Shown in pieces: positions 37,242 through 47,029 of a stretch of DNA of 64,000 nt (positions are counted from its first letter, which is position 1; the number at the start of each line of letters is the position of its first letter). The notes beneath the pieces were generated by a model. The model saw nothing but the letters and a program-made list of their open reading frames with translations. It made no database searches and was not told where the DNA came from. The DNA is taken from positions 682,001-746,000 of the forward strand of contig CP171343.1 in assembly GCA_043289735.1 (NCBI GenBank). The letters are read 5' to 3'. The position numbers were made by a program, and so were the translations under genes. This DNA is from Acetilactobacillus jinshanensis_A. GTDB taxonomy: Bacteria > Bacillota > Bacilli > Lactobacillales > Lactobacillaceae.

Positions 37242-38687
37242 ATGACCAAAAGTAAGCCTAAATTAAGACGAAGTCTAAGCTTCAAAGAAATGCAGATGAT
37301 CGCGCTAGGCGGTGCCATCGGTGTTGGCTTATTTATGGGGTCGTCATCGACCATCGACTGGACCGGTCCGTCTGTACTGATTGACTACGCGATTGCGGGA
37401 CTGATTCTTTATCTAATCATGCGGGCGATGGGTGAAATGCTTTACGTCCATCCCGTGACCGGATCGTTCTCGGAATTCGCTAGTTTATATATGCACCCGT
37501 TCTTTGGCTATCTGACCGCTTGGAGTAACATTTTCGAGTGGGTCATGATCGGAATGAGTGAAGTTATTGCGATTGGCAGTTATTGTCATTTCTGGTGGCC
37601 TAATCTGCCGAAGTGGATTCCAGGGATCCTAGCGATCGCGTTCCTGTGTAGTGTTAATTTGATATCGGTTAAATCGTACGGAGATTTTGAATACTGGTTC
37701 GCGTTTATTAAAGTCCTAACGATTATTTTGATGATTATCGCCGGATTCGGAATGATCATTTTTGGCTTTGGTAACGGGATGCATCCGATCGGCATTAGCA
37801 ACCTCTGGAAATACGGCTTCTTTGCCGGCGGAATTAAAGGCTTTTTCTTTGCCTTTGCGATCGTTCTAGCGTCGTATCAAGGGATCGAATTCATCGGAAT
37901 TACAGCCGGTGAAGCTAAAGATCCTAAACATTCCATCGTTAACGCCATTCAATCCACGATCTGGCGGATTCTGATCTTTTATATCGGTGCAATCTTCGTG
38001 ATCGTCTGTATCTACCCGTGGAATCGATTAAACACCATGGATTCGCCGTTCGTTGAGACTTTCGCTAAATTAGGCATTAGTGTTGCCGCGGGGATCATTA
38101 ATTTTGTCGTCTTGACCGCCGCTTTATCCGGGTGTAATTCCGGAATTTACAGTACGAGCCGGATGGCTTATACGTTAGCTGAAAAGGGTGAATTATCACC
38201 TAAATTTAGTCATTTGAATAAGCACGGGGTTCCATACATTGCGGTTATTGCAGTATCCATCGGCATCTTCATGGGGGTTATCTTAAACGTAATCCTTCCG
38301 CTAATCGTTCACGACGGCAGCAAGATTTTCGTGATGGTCTACAGTTCCAGTGTGTTACCTGGCATGGTACCGTGGACCGTTATCTTAATCAGTCAGATGC
38401 GCTTCCGAAAAGCTGAGCCGCAGTCGCTGGTTAACCACCCGTTTAAGATGCCGTTTTCGCCGTACAGTAACTACTTCGCGCTGTTTCTTCTGGCGATCAC
38501 GTTAGTCTTTATGGCGTTGAACCCGACAACCCAGATTCCGTTGATGATCGGCTTCGCTGTTCTTGATCTTATGACGGTGATCTACTTTACGATAAAAAGA
38601 TATCTAAAGATTAAAAATTTAAATCGTTTATTTTTATATTTAGCTTGGTTGGCTGAGCAAGTTTACAGGCTTCCAGGGCTTCTTTAG
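37242..38687 (+). CDS. Amino acid permease (APC superfamily, AAT family)
   Basis: A 12-helix proton-amino acid symporter. SFKEMQMIALGGAIGVGLFM, AGLILYLIMRAMGEMLYVHP and SGCNSGIYSTSRMAYTLAE are the AAT-family landmarks (lysine, asparagine or GABA permeases). ATG 37242 has AGGAG. The last 25 codons (about LNRLFLYLAWLAEQVYRL) run over the end of an opposing gene, so the natural stop is probably lost by a small deletion or frame change. Substrate unknown. Confidence 0.85.
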   Translation: MTKSKPKLRRSLSFKEMQMIALGGAIGVGLFMGSSSTIDWTGPSVLIDYAIAGLILYLIMRAMGEMLYVHPVTGSFSEFASLYMHPFFGYLTAWSNIFEWVMIGMSEVIAIGSYCHFWWPNLPKWIPGILAIAFLCSVNLISVKSYGDFEYWFAFIKVLTIILMIIAGFGMIIFGFGNGMHPIGISNLWKYGFFAGGIKGFFFAFAIVLASYQGIEFIGITAGEAKDPKHSIVNAIQSTIWRILIFYIGAIFVIVCIYPWNRLNTMDSPFVETFAKLGISVAAGIINFVVLTAALSGCNSGIYSTSRMAYTLAEKGELSPKFSHLNKHGVPYIAVIAVSIGIFMGVILNVILPLIVHDGSKIFVMVYSSSVLPGMVPWTVILISQMRFRKAEPQSLVNHPFKMPFSPYSNYFALFLLAITLVFMALNPTTQIPLMIGFAVLDLMTVIYFTIKRYLKIKNLNRLFLYLAWLAEQVYRLPGLL

Positions 38688-38983
38688 CTGTAACGACAAT
38701 AACTGAACCGCCATTTTAACCATGTGAGCAGGAGTAATTCCCTTATGAACCGCAATTCTAAAGGGAACGGTAATCGCACCGCCGAAGATTTTAACCTTGT
38801 CGCTCATACGATCGTAAGAAATTATGTATCGTGATCCAGTGATAACAAATCACAGGCCATCCGCATTAGGTAGGCGGGGGTAAAGCCCATTCGCTTAGCC
38901 TTATCTAGTGAAACGGTCTTAATGCCGTCGATTAGTTTGACGCAGTTGGCCATTCGGTCAAAAAGGATTACTTGATTGGTCAT
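38640..38983 (-). pseudogene. Two-repeat protein of unknown function, frameshifted
   Basis: ATG 38983 overlaps the stop of the upstream gene (TAATG). Two homologous units of about 42 residues follow: FDRMANCVKLIDGIKTVSLD with FTPAYLMRMACDLLSL, then after a frame change YDRMSDKVKIFGGAITVPFR with ITPAHMVKMAVQLLSL. The pattern DRM...VKI..G..TV...A...G.TPA...MA..LLSL recurs. The C-terminus is ambiguous between two frames; the last could read VVTAKEALEACKLAQPTK. No family recognised. Confidence 0.5.
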
Positions 38984-39252
38984 TAAAATTCCTCCACGTA
39001 ATCCTGGTGCTTGACCATGGTCCGCGGGGAAAGCATGGCGAATGAGAAGATCAGCAGTAAGCGGGTAAAGAGCATTCGGGTATAAAAATAGGTCTTTCGC
39101 CAGTTATAGGGCTTGGACAATAAGTACGCCAGCAGGCATTTAGCCGTTGCGGCAACAAATTCCAGAAACCATAAAAATAAATTAATAATGGCAAAACCGA
39201 TGATGGCTAAAAACGATAATAAAAGGATACTTGCGGTGGTCACGGTAATCAT
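38983..39252 (-). CDS. Small multi-helix membrane protein
   Basis: 89 residues: ITVTTASILLLSFLAIIGFA, then LFLWFLEFVAATAKCLLAYL, then LFTRLLLIFSFAMLSPR and a polar end VKHQDYVEEF. Two or three membrane helices. The stop codon TAA overlaps the ATG of the two-repeat protein, so these are one transcription and translation unit. No family recognised. Confidence 0.5.
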   Translation of the reverse strand: MITVTTASILLLSFLAIIGFAIINLFLWFLEFVAATAKCLLAYLLSKPYNWRKTYFYTRMLFTRLLLIFSFAMLSPRTMVKHQDYVEEF

Positions 39253-39373
39253 CCTGGTTCTGATCTTTTTTTCTTTATTTATGATAACATAAATTTAGAT
39301 TATTAAGAATTTTATAACTGCTTATAAGATAGTAAAATAAAAACAGAAATTATTTTAAATCGAGGAGTTTATC

Positions 39374-39799
39374 ATGAAAAATTTACCGTTCACCCGAGAA
39401 GAGATCGAGGGCGTTAACTACCGTTTAAGCAAGGACATGCCCGTTAAGATCTTTTAAAATGCTGACCATCAATGTTATCGACTGGGTTTTTACATTTTAG
39501 AAGAAGTGGAGATGGGGCGCCAGTTTCCGCACATCACGTTTAGTTTAACCAAAAATCAAAAGGGCTACCGTTTAACCGATTATGGCTATGCTCACAAAAT
39601 TTTCGGCAAACTTTTAAATTCGAAAATTATTCAGTCTTATCAGCAGCGGTTAGGCATCGGTTATGATTCTAAATCGGGACGCTATTATATTCAGATGCCA
39701 TTGCTGAATAGCGTCGAAGCTTATACGCACCGAATTTTAGAATTGATGACCCAGATTAAAACGGTAGCTAATTTAAAGCGTCACCATTTATTAAAATAA
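39374..39799 (+). pseudogene. Unknown protein with an in-frame TAA at codon 28
   Basis: ATG 39374 with GAGGAG is followed by MKNLPFTREEIEGVNYRLSK and DMPVKIF, then TAA at 39455-39457, and in the same frame NADHQCYRLGFYILEEVEMG, QKGYRLTDYGYAHKIFGKLL and EAYTHRILELMTQIKTVANL. The GYRLTDYG segment is reminiscent of DUF1828-type proteins, which is a weak comparison. Recovery of the same frame after the stop makes a point mutation, a sequencing error, or an alternative start at 39506 possible. Confidence 0.5.
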
Positions 39800-39802
39800 A
39801 AA

Positions 39803-39838
39803 AAAATCGGGCTTGAATTATATTCAGACCGATTAATT
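39803..39838. terminator. Imperfect bidirectional terminator
   Basis: ATCGG...TTGAAT and ATTCAG...CCGAT pair around TAT with one bulge on each side, with A-rich left and AT-rich right flanks. Positioned between converging genes. Moderate support. Confidence 0.45.
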
Positions 39839-39846
39839 TAATCTAA

Positions 39847-40350
39847 CTAGTTAAGTTTATTCGTTGAAACGCTACCGTTACTGGCGGTATAAAGGACGTT
39901 ATTATTAGGGCTTACAATCTTAAAGGTTAATGAATTATCCTTTAAGTTCTTTGATAAGGTCTTAGACGTTTTAGTCATCCCGTCGTTAAGTTCTTTCCAG
40001 AATTTTTCGGCTTGGGAGTTACCCTGCTGGTCGGCTTCAACCATTTGCTGCATCTGGGAGCCGCTTAAGGATAAGGTAATGGAGTTACCTTGATTCTTGA
40101 CGTTACCAATTTGCTGATAGTTCTTATTCATTTGGCTGGTAACGTTACTAAGGGCTCGCTTACGCTGAGCGTTGTCCATTTGCTGCTGACTATCTTCCGG
40201 AAAGTAGTTTCCGGTGGGTAGAGTATTATCTTCTTTGCTGACTTTCTTTTGTTCAGCGGACTGGCGCTGCTGATTATTCTGGCAGGCGGCTAAAGTAAAG
40301 AGACAGCCCACGGCGAAGATACCAGTAGTAATTTTACGAATTAATTTCAT
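39847..40350 (-). CDS. Lipoprotein of unknown function
   Basis: A type II signal peptide IRKITTGIFAVGCLFTLAAC with the lipobox LAAC, Cys23, after which a Gln/Asn/Lys-rich mature part of 144 residues follows (NNQQRQSAEQKKVSKEDNTL). ATG 40350 has AAAGGAGATTCAAAATCAT. Intact. Predicted to be anchored at the outer face of the membrane. No domain recognised. Confidence 0.75.
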   Translation of the reverse strand: MKLIRKITTGIFAVGCLFTLAACQNNQQRQSAEQKKVSKEDNTLPTGNYFPEDSQQQMDNAQRKRALSNVTSQMNKNYQQIGNVKNQGNSITLSLSGSQMQQMVEADQQGNSQAEKFWKELNDGMTKTSKTLSKNLKDNSLTFKIVSPNNNVLYTASNGSVSTNKLN

Positions 40351-40439
40351 ATGATTTTGAATCTCCTTTGTGGTTCTAATTTTAATTTTATCATGAATAG
40401 CGAGTAGATAAAAACGGGTTAGGAAAGAAGGCTCGATAT

Positions 40440-42751
40440 ATGGCGTATCGTTACCAGGCGTTCGATAATTTCTTTGACATTGAATCGTTGAATAATCTCT
40501 ATATCGATAGTCATTATTTCGTGGCGCAGCACCGGATCGAAATTTTTTATCTAAGTCGAAGGCGCTGAAGACTTTTATAATGATTCTACAATTTGAAAAA
40601 TTTATCCAGCCTTAAACGCTACTTTAAATTATTCGGGTTAGCTCCTAACGCTTCGGCTGCGCTAGCCTATATGAACCAGGGCGGCTTAATTTACCACCGT
40701 CCCAAAATGAAGCCCATCGTTATCACGGCGGGAATTCACTCAAAACGGTCCATCATACCGAGCCCGTTACCATCCAAGACTACGATGATGATTTAGCTAG
40801 TCATGCGGATAATCCGGTGCTTATAACGTTAATTTTCGTTACTATCCGATTAAGCGAACCGATCCGGGATACAGTCCGCTACGTTACGGGCATGGCGAAA
40901 TGATGGGCTATAATTCAGCCAATTATGACTTAGTTATGGTTGCTCATCTGTTGGGCAGTTTAATTTATTTTGAACGGATTGAAACGTTGCCTTGGTATAT
41001 TTATAAAGGCTGGAAACAGACCAACCGTTTTCTGGACATTTCTGACTTTAACCGGCGAATTGCTTTAAAACGCTTAGAAGCCACGATGGGGATGCAGATT
41101 AAAGAATCGTTATAATATTAACGACGTGTACGCGACCCGGCTAACCTTTGAGTTGCCAGTTTACCAAGACGCCCTTAAATTACGGGAGATCCTATTAAAG
41201 AAGTTTCCAGCATTAATATATGATTATGATCTCGGGATAAAGCCACCCCGAAAGACGTGAAGGTAGCTCCGGATAATTTACGGTTTACCCGTCTAAATTC
41301 GGATTTCAGTTCGGCCCAGTTTATTATTCACGTCATTGCGCCTTACCACTCAATGCACGACATCCCGGGCTTGAATTATAGCTATCCGGATCCGCGGGTG
41401 CTGAAGCTCTTAAAGCGGCCGCAACCCAATAATCCAAACGTTCCGGATCATCCCGTGAACGTTCTGGACGAGACTCTAAAGTGGTGCAAACAGCAGGATC
41501 GTAAATACCAGACGGGCGGGTCGATCGCTAAACATTTTTTGAGAATTTTCTTCGTTTATTATACTCTACAGTATCACAATATTGATCCGGATCTTTGTAA
41601 TCCAAAGACGATGGTGAGTTTACACGAAAAAACGTGCCGTACATTAAAGCAAACGGTCAGCCTAGTTCATGTTTAGTAACCTTTAGCATCGGTGGAATTC
41701 ATGGCCTGGAATTTAACCAAAAGCGAAAACGGTATGGTTATATTTCCGTTGATCCTTGCCAGCACGAAGACTTCAGTGGTTATTATCCGATGCTGATTTC
41801 TAGAATGGGATCTTTTTGGCCACATGATCAAAAGACCGATACCTACCGTCATTTATATATTGAACGACTACACCTCAAGCATCAGTTGAGGAAGTATACG
41901 AAAAATTCTCCTAAGTGGGATAAGATAAATTTACAGCAGAAGCTCCGTAAACTATTGCTGAACGCTGCATCCGGTGCCGGTGCAGGGGGCTTTACCAATA
42001 ATTTGCGGATGAACAACGCCATGGTGTCGATGCGGATCATCGGCCAGCTTTTTGCGTGGCGGATCGGCGAAGCGGAGACTTTAGCCGGCGGCCGGGTGCC
42101 GTCGACTAATACCGATGGAATGTACGTTATGGATCTCAGTTCACAGTTCAATAATGAAGTGCTCTTTAAAAACGTTAAAGCCATGATGCTGGATATTATT
42201 CCGTCGCCGTTGGATCGCTTTGTATCCAAAGATGCCAACAATCGGGTGGAAGTGGAAGATTCCAATAATAAGCCGGTCTTGACCGACGCGAAAGGTGCAC
42301 CCTAACGAAGCTGGCAGGGCCCCAGTCCTAGTAATCACTTAAGTCATCCCGCGGTTGCGGACTGGGCACTGGCTCATTATTTGGCGTACCAAGTATGTTC
42401 AAGCTCTTCAGATGTTTCAGTGGATCAACATTAGTAACGAGGGGAAGCACCGTTACTTGTTTTTACAGCGGGCTAAATGGTGGCAGCTGGTGGGTTTTAA
42501 CCAGCTGCCCGTTACTAATCGGGTTTTCTGATTAAAAATAATCCGCACGGGATTAATCATTTTATTAAAATTGCCACTAATCAAATGAGTACGGAAAAGT
42601 GATTAAAGTTACGGGGATGCCCGACCATCAAAACGTCACTCTAAATAGTCACCGACTCCGTTTCTGCTTGTGGCTATATGAGCATTTGGATCTGCAAGCG
42701 TATTTGAAGTTTATTCGCGCGAAATTCGATAGTTCCTGGCGGAATAAATAG
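40440..42751 (+). pseudogene. Family B DNA polymerase, copy 2, frameshifted
   Basis: A diverged homologue of the gene at the left edge. It begins MAYRYQAFDNFFDIESLNNL at 40440 with the Exo I motif DIE (40476-40484) and a GGAAAGAAGG ribosome site, so its N-terminus is visible. Then Exo II GYNSANYDL (near 40909), YSIGG-type linker IGGIHGLEF (near 41691), motif A DFSGYYP (near 41770), motif B KLLLNAASGAG (near 41950) and motif C TNTDG (near 42106). Stop TAG at 42749-42751. Six or more frame changes; an internal stretch between 41120 and 41250 is shorter than in copy 1. The catalytic Asp residues remain. Confidence 0.8.
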
Positions 42752-42753
42752 AT

Positions 42754-42975
42754 CTATTTTTCACCTTTAATGTATCTTCGGTAAAAGACCAGGGGATCGT
42801 CATAACTATCAACGGTGTTTAGATCTAGGTCACGGATCACAGCGGCTTCTTCGTGCGCTAATTCCCGTTTGTCTTTATCACTATTTTTTAAATGCGGATC
42901 TTGACGGTATTGGGCTTCTTCACAGCCCATCCAGCGAAGAATCCATTCCTTTTCACGATGTGATAATTTATTCAT
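42754..42975 (-). CDS. Small acidic protein of unknown function
   Basis: 73 residues: MNKLSHREKEWILRWMGCEE, then HLKNSDKDKRELAHEEAAVI and YDDPLVFYRRYIKGEK. Helical and charged. It starts back to back with the gene at 43010. Ribosome site AGCAGGATATAATC is weak. No family recognised. Directly behind the polymerase copy. Confidence 0.5.
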   Translation of the reverse strand: MNKLSHREKEWILRWMGCEEAQYRQDPHLKNSDKDKRELAHEEAAVIRDLDLNTVDSYDDPLVFYRRYIKGEK

Positions 42976-43009
42976 GATTATATCCTGCTTTCTAAATGAG
43001 GTGATTTAT

Positions 43010-43243
43010 ATGGAATGCGGTTTAATTCAAGAATTAATCGATGCCCATAACATCGTCGATCGATTTAATAGTTTAGACGACGTTATTATGTCGCAGGGAA
43101 ATCAAAAATTCACCCTTAAGGATTGGTTTATTAAACATCCCGGCGTGATGCGCCAGTTAAAATTTACACCGCAAAACATTTCCTATTCATTAGTTAATCG
43201 TCGGCTTAATCAAATAATGGCGGATCTGAAATGGCAGGTGTAG
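43010..43243 (+). CDS. Small protein of unknown function
   Basis: 77 residues from ATG 43010, chosen because GAGGTGATTTAT precedes it; an earlier in-frame ATG at 42974 lies in the divergent promoter region. MECGLIQELIDAHNIVDRFN, VIMSQGNQKFTLKDWFIKHP and ISYSLVNRRLNQIMADLKWQ. Soluble, helical. Looks real; no family recognised. Confidence 0.55.
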   Translation: MECGLIQELIDAHNIVDRFNSLDDVIMSQGNQKFTLKDWFIKHPGVMRQLKFTPQNISYSLVNRRLNQIMADLKWQV

Positions 43244-43452
43244 TATTCGTTACCGGAAAGGGCGACGTTGTCCTTGATCATCAGGCGATGGAGCTTCCTT
43301 CTGATTTCGCCGGTCTGCCGGAACGCGTTGCCGTTATTAGTGGTCCCGTTGTCCGTTAAGGTGTCGAATTTAGGGCCCCTGGACAGGATCAAGCACGTTT
43401 GAGCGTAAGTAGTGCGTTCTAGTAGGGGAATGGTGATTTCCCACATTTTAGC

Positions 43453-43481
43453 TTGTCATCAAGGATAATGGTTGGTATAAT
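43453..43481 (+). promoter_or_regulatory. Promoter of the second HU gene
   Basis: TTGTCA, 17 bases, TATAAT. Lies 33 bases before the HU start. One mismatch to the -35 consensus and a perfect -10. Confidence 0.8.
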
Positions 43482-43513
43482 GCAACTACTGATATGAAAG
43501 GGAAGGTTCTAGT

Positions 43514-43792
43514 ATGCTCAATAAATCTGAATTAATTTCTAGCATGGTTAAAAAGACCGGTTTAACTAAAAAAGATACTTCTAACGCTTTAAACGCAATC
43601 GTTGATACCGTTAAAGGTAGCTTATCCAAAGGTGAAGGCGTTCGTTTAATCGGCTTTGGTAGCTTTACCGTTCGTCATCGGGCCGCTCGAAAAGGCCGAA
43701 ACCCGCAAACTGGTAAAACCATGCAGATTTCTGCTCGAAACGTTCCGGCTTTTAAAGCTGGTAAAGGCTTGAAAGAAAAGGTTAATAAATAA
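43514..43792 (+). CDS. HU-type DNA-binding protein, second gene
   Basis: 92 residues. MLNKSELISSMVKKTGLTKK at the N-terminus, GFGSFTV and the arm RAARKGRNPQTGK followed by MQISARNVPAFKAGKGL. The other HU (12864) has ISARNVPAFKAG too but LPISA before it. ATG 43514 follows AAAGGGAAGGTTCTAGT. A terminator follows. Both HU genes are intact, so both are likely expressed. Confidence 0.95.
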   Translation: MLNKSELISSMVKKTGLTKKDTSNALNAIVDTVKGSLSKGEGVRLIGFGSFTVRHRAARKGRNPQTGKTMQISARNVPAFKAGKGLKEKVNK

Positions 43793-43813
43793 GTAATATT
43801 CGCTATAATTAAC

Positions 43814-43856
43814 TCAAGGGGCGGCAGTGTAGTAAAACATTGCAGCCCTTTGTTTT
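43814..43856 (+). terminator. Terminator of the second HU gene
   Basis: AAGGG...CGGCAGTG pairs with CATTGC.GCCCTT around TAGTAAAA, with one bulge, followed by TGTTTTAGTTTT. It ends within 20 bases of the DsbA-like gene start. Confidence 0.65.
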
Positions 43857-43875
43857 AGTTTTAGGAGGCTTTTAC

Positions 43876-44364
43876 ATGAACGTTAGTTATGATAATAATT
43901 ACACTTTAAATTTAGGTGACATGAAAGCGGCTCATAACGTGGTCGTATTTGCTAATTTAGGCTGCCCGTGGTGCCGACGTTGGTATGCCAATAACTGGAC
44001 TAAGATGATAAAAGCGGTTCGGGAACATGATTTATCGATTCATTTAAAGTTCTTGGATAAGCCCAAGCAGCCGCTGCATAACGGGAACGTGGCCAACGGC
44101 TTCGTGGATTATAACGATCCGGAAGATGCGCCTTTATACGTAAAGCACGTCTACGAGAATCAGGACATCTTAGATAATTTAACTAACGATCGTGACGTCA
44201 TCGACTTTTTAAGGACTCAACTTAACGTACATGTTAAGGTCAGTTCTAAAGCTAAGGACCGGATCAAATCCGAAGCCAAGGACAACGGCGTCAAGACCGT
44301 GCCCACCATTTTCTTTGACGGCGTCAAGCATCCCGACAGCGGATGGAACTTACCGCAGATGTAA
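43876..44364 (+). CDS. Thioredoxin-fold protein (DsbA/FrnE-like) with CPWC
   Basis: A thioredoxin-fold oxidoreductase. The active site FANLGCPWCRRWYANN is near residue 31, with a helical insertion and the cis-Pro region TVPTIFFDG near residue 142. ATG 43876 follows AGGAGGCTTTTAC. No signal peptide, so cytoplasmic. CPWC is atypical for thioredoxin (CGPC) and recalls DsbA and glutaredoxin-like proteins. 162 residues, intact. Partner unknown. Confidence 0.75.
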   Translation: MNVSYDNNYTLNLGDMKAAHNVVVFANLGCPWCRRWYANNWTKMIKAVREHDLSIHLKFLDKPKQPLHNGNVANGFVDYNDPEDAPLYVKHVYENQDILDNLTNDRDVIDFLRTQLNVHVKVSSKAKDRIKSEAKDNGVKTVPTIFFDGVKHPDSGWNLPQM

Positions 44365-44748
44365 CTAGAACAACTTTAGAATATCTTGAGGCCGTTTAAA
44401 GCGGTACTTATAATCAGTGAAATGGACTTTTGGATCGGCACCCCAGCCGGCGATTCCAAAGTCCATTTTTGCGTTGTTAGCGGCCTCCATGTCAACTAGG
44501 GCGTCACCCACGTATAAGGCTTTATTGGCACTAACGCCCATTTGATCAACGGCGTAAAGTAACGGATCCGGTGCCGGCTTATGATAAGGAAGGGTGTCGG
44601 CCGTTACGGATGTCCATTAACTTCTTGGTTTCCACCCGAAGTGACGATTCCGGTTGCGGGTAATAACGGTCTTCATGATTTTTAGGTAAGGCGGTAAACT
44701 ATCGATTAACGTTCCGTCAACATCAAAAAGAATGGCTTGGTACTTTAT
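44365..44748 (-). pseudogene. HAD-family phosphatase (phosphoglycolate phosphatase type), internal deletion
   Basis: AILFDVDGTLIDSLPPYLKI is the HAD motif I, but the middle is replaced by a short, frame-changed stretch. Then PYHKPAPDPLLYAVDQMGVS and ALYVGDALVDMEAANNAKMD (motifs III and IV, VGDxxxD), ending at 44365. About 90 residues of the cap and motif II are absent. The initiating codon is ATA (44748) where ATG is expected. Convergent with the DsbA-like gene, adjoining stop codons. Confidence 0.75.
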
Positions 44749-44785
44749 GTTAAAATTAAAGTATATCGTTACGAAAGGATGAAGT

Positions 44786-44905
44786 ATGGTGCTTTCAACA
44801 CATGCTAAAAACAGCTTAAATATTCATTCGATGACCACTCATCATAATTGGAATGGTCAATCCCATCATAATTTAAAGAAACCCATAATGACCATAAGGT
44901 ATTAA
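44786..44905 (+). CDS. Possible 39-residue peptide
   Basis: ATG 44786 with GAAAGGATGAAGT. MVLSTHAKNSLNIHSMTTHH then NWNGQSHHNLKK and a short end. His/Asn-rich. A frame change near the end would continue to about 44945. The strong ribosome site is the only real support; it could be a leader peptide or the residue of a longer gene. Confidence 0.25.
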   Translation: MVLSTHAKNSLNIHSMTTHHNWNGQSHHNLKKPIMTIRY

Positions 44906-44944
44906 CCTTACTCTTAATATTTAAAAAGAAAGGATTAATAGCAA

Positions 44945-45172
44945 ATGCCTGCTAAAGATTTATATCGATTGATTTTGCAAAACGTTCGAACTTTAGATCC
45001 TAATGACGCAATTTTTGAATTAACGCAGTTAAGAAAAATGACGCAAATCAACTTTGATAAAGAAATTGACTTATTAAGTGATCCGGACGTAACTGGTAAG
45101 CCAAACGTTCTTAAAGAAGTTAATGCTATGATCACTAAGCAATTTACAGCTTGGCAAAAACAAAATCAATGA
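44945..45172 (+). CDS. Small protein of unknown function
   Basis: 75 residues: MPAKDLYRLILQNVRTLDPN, DAIFELTQLRKMTQINFDKE, then VTGKPNVLKEVNAMITKQFT and a Gln-rich end. Start follows AAAGAAAGGATTAATAGCAA. Helical and soluble. Upstream of the decayed glyA, but not necessarily co-transcribed. No family recognised. Confidence 0.55.
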   Translation: MPAKDLYRLILQNVRTLDPNDAIFELTQLRKMTQINFDKEIDLLSDPDVTGKPNVLKEVNAMITKQFTAWQKQNQ

Positions 45173-45212
45173 TAAAAATATAATTTATAATTAATTATAA
45201 ATTATTAATAAA

Positions 45213-46145
45213 ATGAGATCCAAAATTATGGTCTGCCATTAAAGGTGAAGAACATCGTCAAGAAAACACGATCGAATTAATCGCGAGTGAAAACATCGTC
45301 TCAAATGCGGTCCGTGCTGCTCAAGGATCGGTTTTAACTAATAAATATGCGGAAGACTATCCTGGTCATCGTTTTTACGGTGGCTGTCAGTACATCGACC
45401 AGGTTGAACAGTTAGCGATCAATCGCGCTAAGAAGCTATTTCATGCTGAATACGCAAACGTTCAGCTGTATTCAGGTACGGAAGCTAATTTAGAGACCTA
45501 CGCCGCTTTCTTAAACAGGGTGACGGCATTTTAAGCATGTCGTTAAACGCTGGCGGCCACATCAGCCACGGGGCTAAATTTAGTCAGGCTGGTCACTTAT
45601 ATGACGTTCATTTTTACGGCGTCAATGACCAGNNGGCTTTATTGATTATAATCAGGTCGCTAAATTAGCCAAAAAGTACCAGCCCAAGTTAATCATTGCG
45701 GGTGCTTCTGCTTATAGCCGGATTATCGATTGGCATAAGTTCCGAAAGATCGCTGATAACGTTGGTGCTTATCTAATGGTCGATATGGCCCATATTGCCG
45801 GCTTAGTTGCAACGGGCTTCATCCCAGTCCAGTCGGTATTGCGGATGTAGTTACCACCACCACTCATAAGACTTTACGTGGTCCCCGCGGCGGTATGATC
45901 TTAACTAAAGCTAAATATGACAAAAAGATCAATCATGCTGTATTTCCACGTTACCAAGGCGGTCCGTTAGAACATGTTATAGCTGGAAAAGCTACTATGC
46001 TGTTTAAAAATATGCAACCTGATTTAAGACATATTGACAGCAAGTTGTTAAGAATGCAAAAGCTGTGGCTAAGGTTTTTAATAATGATGTCGTTTCTGGC
46101 AGTACTGATAATCACTTAATGATTTTAGATCTAAGTAAAACTAAC
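45213..46145 (+). pseudogene. glyA: Serine hydroxymethyltransferase, decayed and 3'-truncated
   Basis: PLP enzyme converting serine and tetrahydrofolate to glycine and methylene-tetrahydrofolate. DPKLWSAIKGEEHRQENTIE, LIASENIVSNAVRAAQGSVL, TNKYAEDYPGHRFYGGCQYI and the lysine region VTTTTHKTLRGPRGGMIL are readable in several frames. The C-terminal third is missing: the sequence stops after HLMILDLSKTN and folD begins within a few bases. Two undetermined bases at 45633-45634. Nonfunctional as it stands; an assembly error at the N is possible. Confidence 0.85.
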
Positions 46146-46153
46146 ATAACGGT

Positions 46154-47010
46154 ATGGATCTACAAAATAAATTAGATTCAGTTAATATTACTACTAAAAT
46201 TTTAAAAAACAAGTTCATCAAAGATATCGTGCCCAAATTAGCTATTATCATGGTCGGCAATGACCGAGCTAATTTATTATACGTTCATATGAAAGAACGG
46301 AAGGCAAAACGCTTAGGTCTGAGTTCATTCGTCAATCATTTACCGAGTTCAATCACCCAAGACCGATTAATTGACATCATTCATCCCTATAATCAAAATC
46401 CCGAAATCGACGGAATCTTGGTTCAATCCCCGCTTCCGGGGCACATTAACGAACGGCAAGTAGATTACGAAATTGATCCTCAAAAGGATGTCGATGGCTT
46501 TACTCCCGAGAACATGGGTAAATTACTGTTGAATGAAAAGGGCTTTTTTCCAATTGCGTGCACACCCAAAGGCATCATGGTTCTATTAAAAGAATATCGT
46601 GTACGATTAAAAAGGCTAACGTGGTCATAATTGGTATGAGTCAAATCGTTGGCCGGCCGTTATTAGGTTTAATGATTAATTCTGGAGCAACGGTAAGGAT
46701 TCTTAACATCAATACGAAAAACTTAGCAAAATATACTAAATCTGCTGATGTCGTAATCTGTGCAACTGGTCAAATTAATTTATTAAACGGCTCAGATTTA
46801 AAATCTGGCTGTACGGTAATTGACGTTGGTGAAAATCATAATTCAAACGGTAAATTAGTCGGCGACGTTGATTTTAACAGTGCTAAAAAAGTGGCTGGTA
46901 AAATCACCCCGGTTCCCGGCGGAGTTGGACCCATGACAATCGCAACTTTAATGCGGCAGACCGTCCAGTTATGTAAATTGCAGCATAAATATGTTGGTAA
47001 CGGTAAATTG
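46154..47010 (+). pseudogene. folD: FolD methylene-tetrahydrofolate dehydrogenase/cyclohydrolase, N-truncated, one frameshift
   Basis: C1 metabolism enzyme paired with GlyA. The conserved N-terminal IIDGK strand is missing; the frame starts LQNKLDSVNITTKILKNKFI, then VGNDRANLLYVHMKERKAKR with the catalytic Tyr-x3-Lys, DVDGFTPENMGKLL, PIACTPKGIM, and after a frame change near 46600, GMSQIVGRPL and the signature PVPGGVGPMTIATLMRQTV. No ribosome site of standard form. The glyA end and folD start both being lost suggests one deletion joined them. Confidence 0.85.
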
Positions 47011-47029
47011 GTTGAAAGTAATTTTTTAT

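Noticed and set aside
39374..39799. Stop-codon recoding of TAA or TGA as sense
   Set aside because: Different stop codons interrupt different genes while intact genes end normally with TAA, TGA and TAG, so decay or errors are simpler.
43210..43446. A 78-codon reverse frame beginning MWEITIPLLERTTYAQTCLI
   Set aside because: It overlaps the end of the gene at 43010, occupies the upstream region of the second HU gene, has no ribosome site and matches no family.
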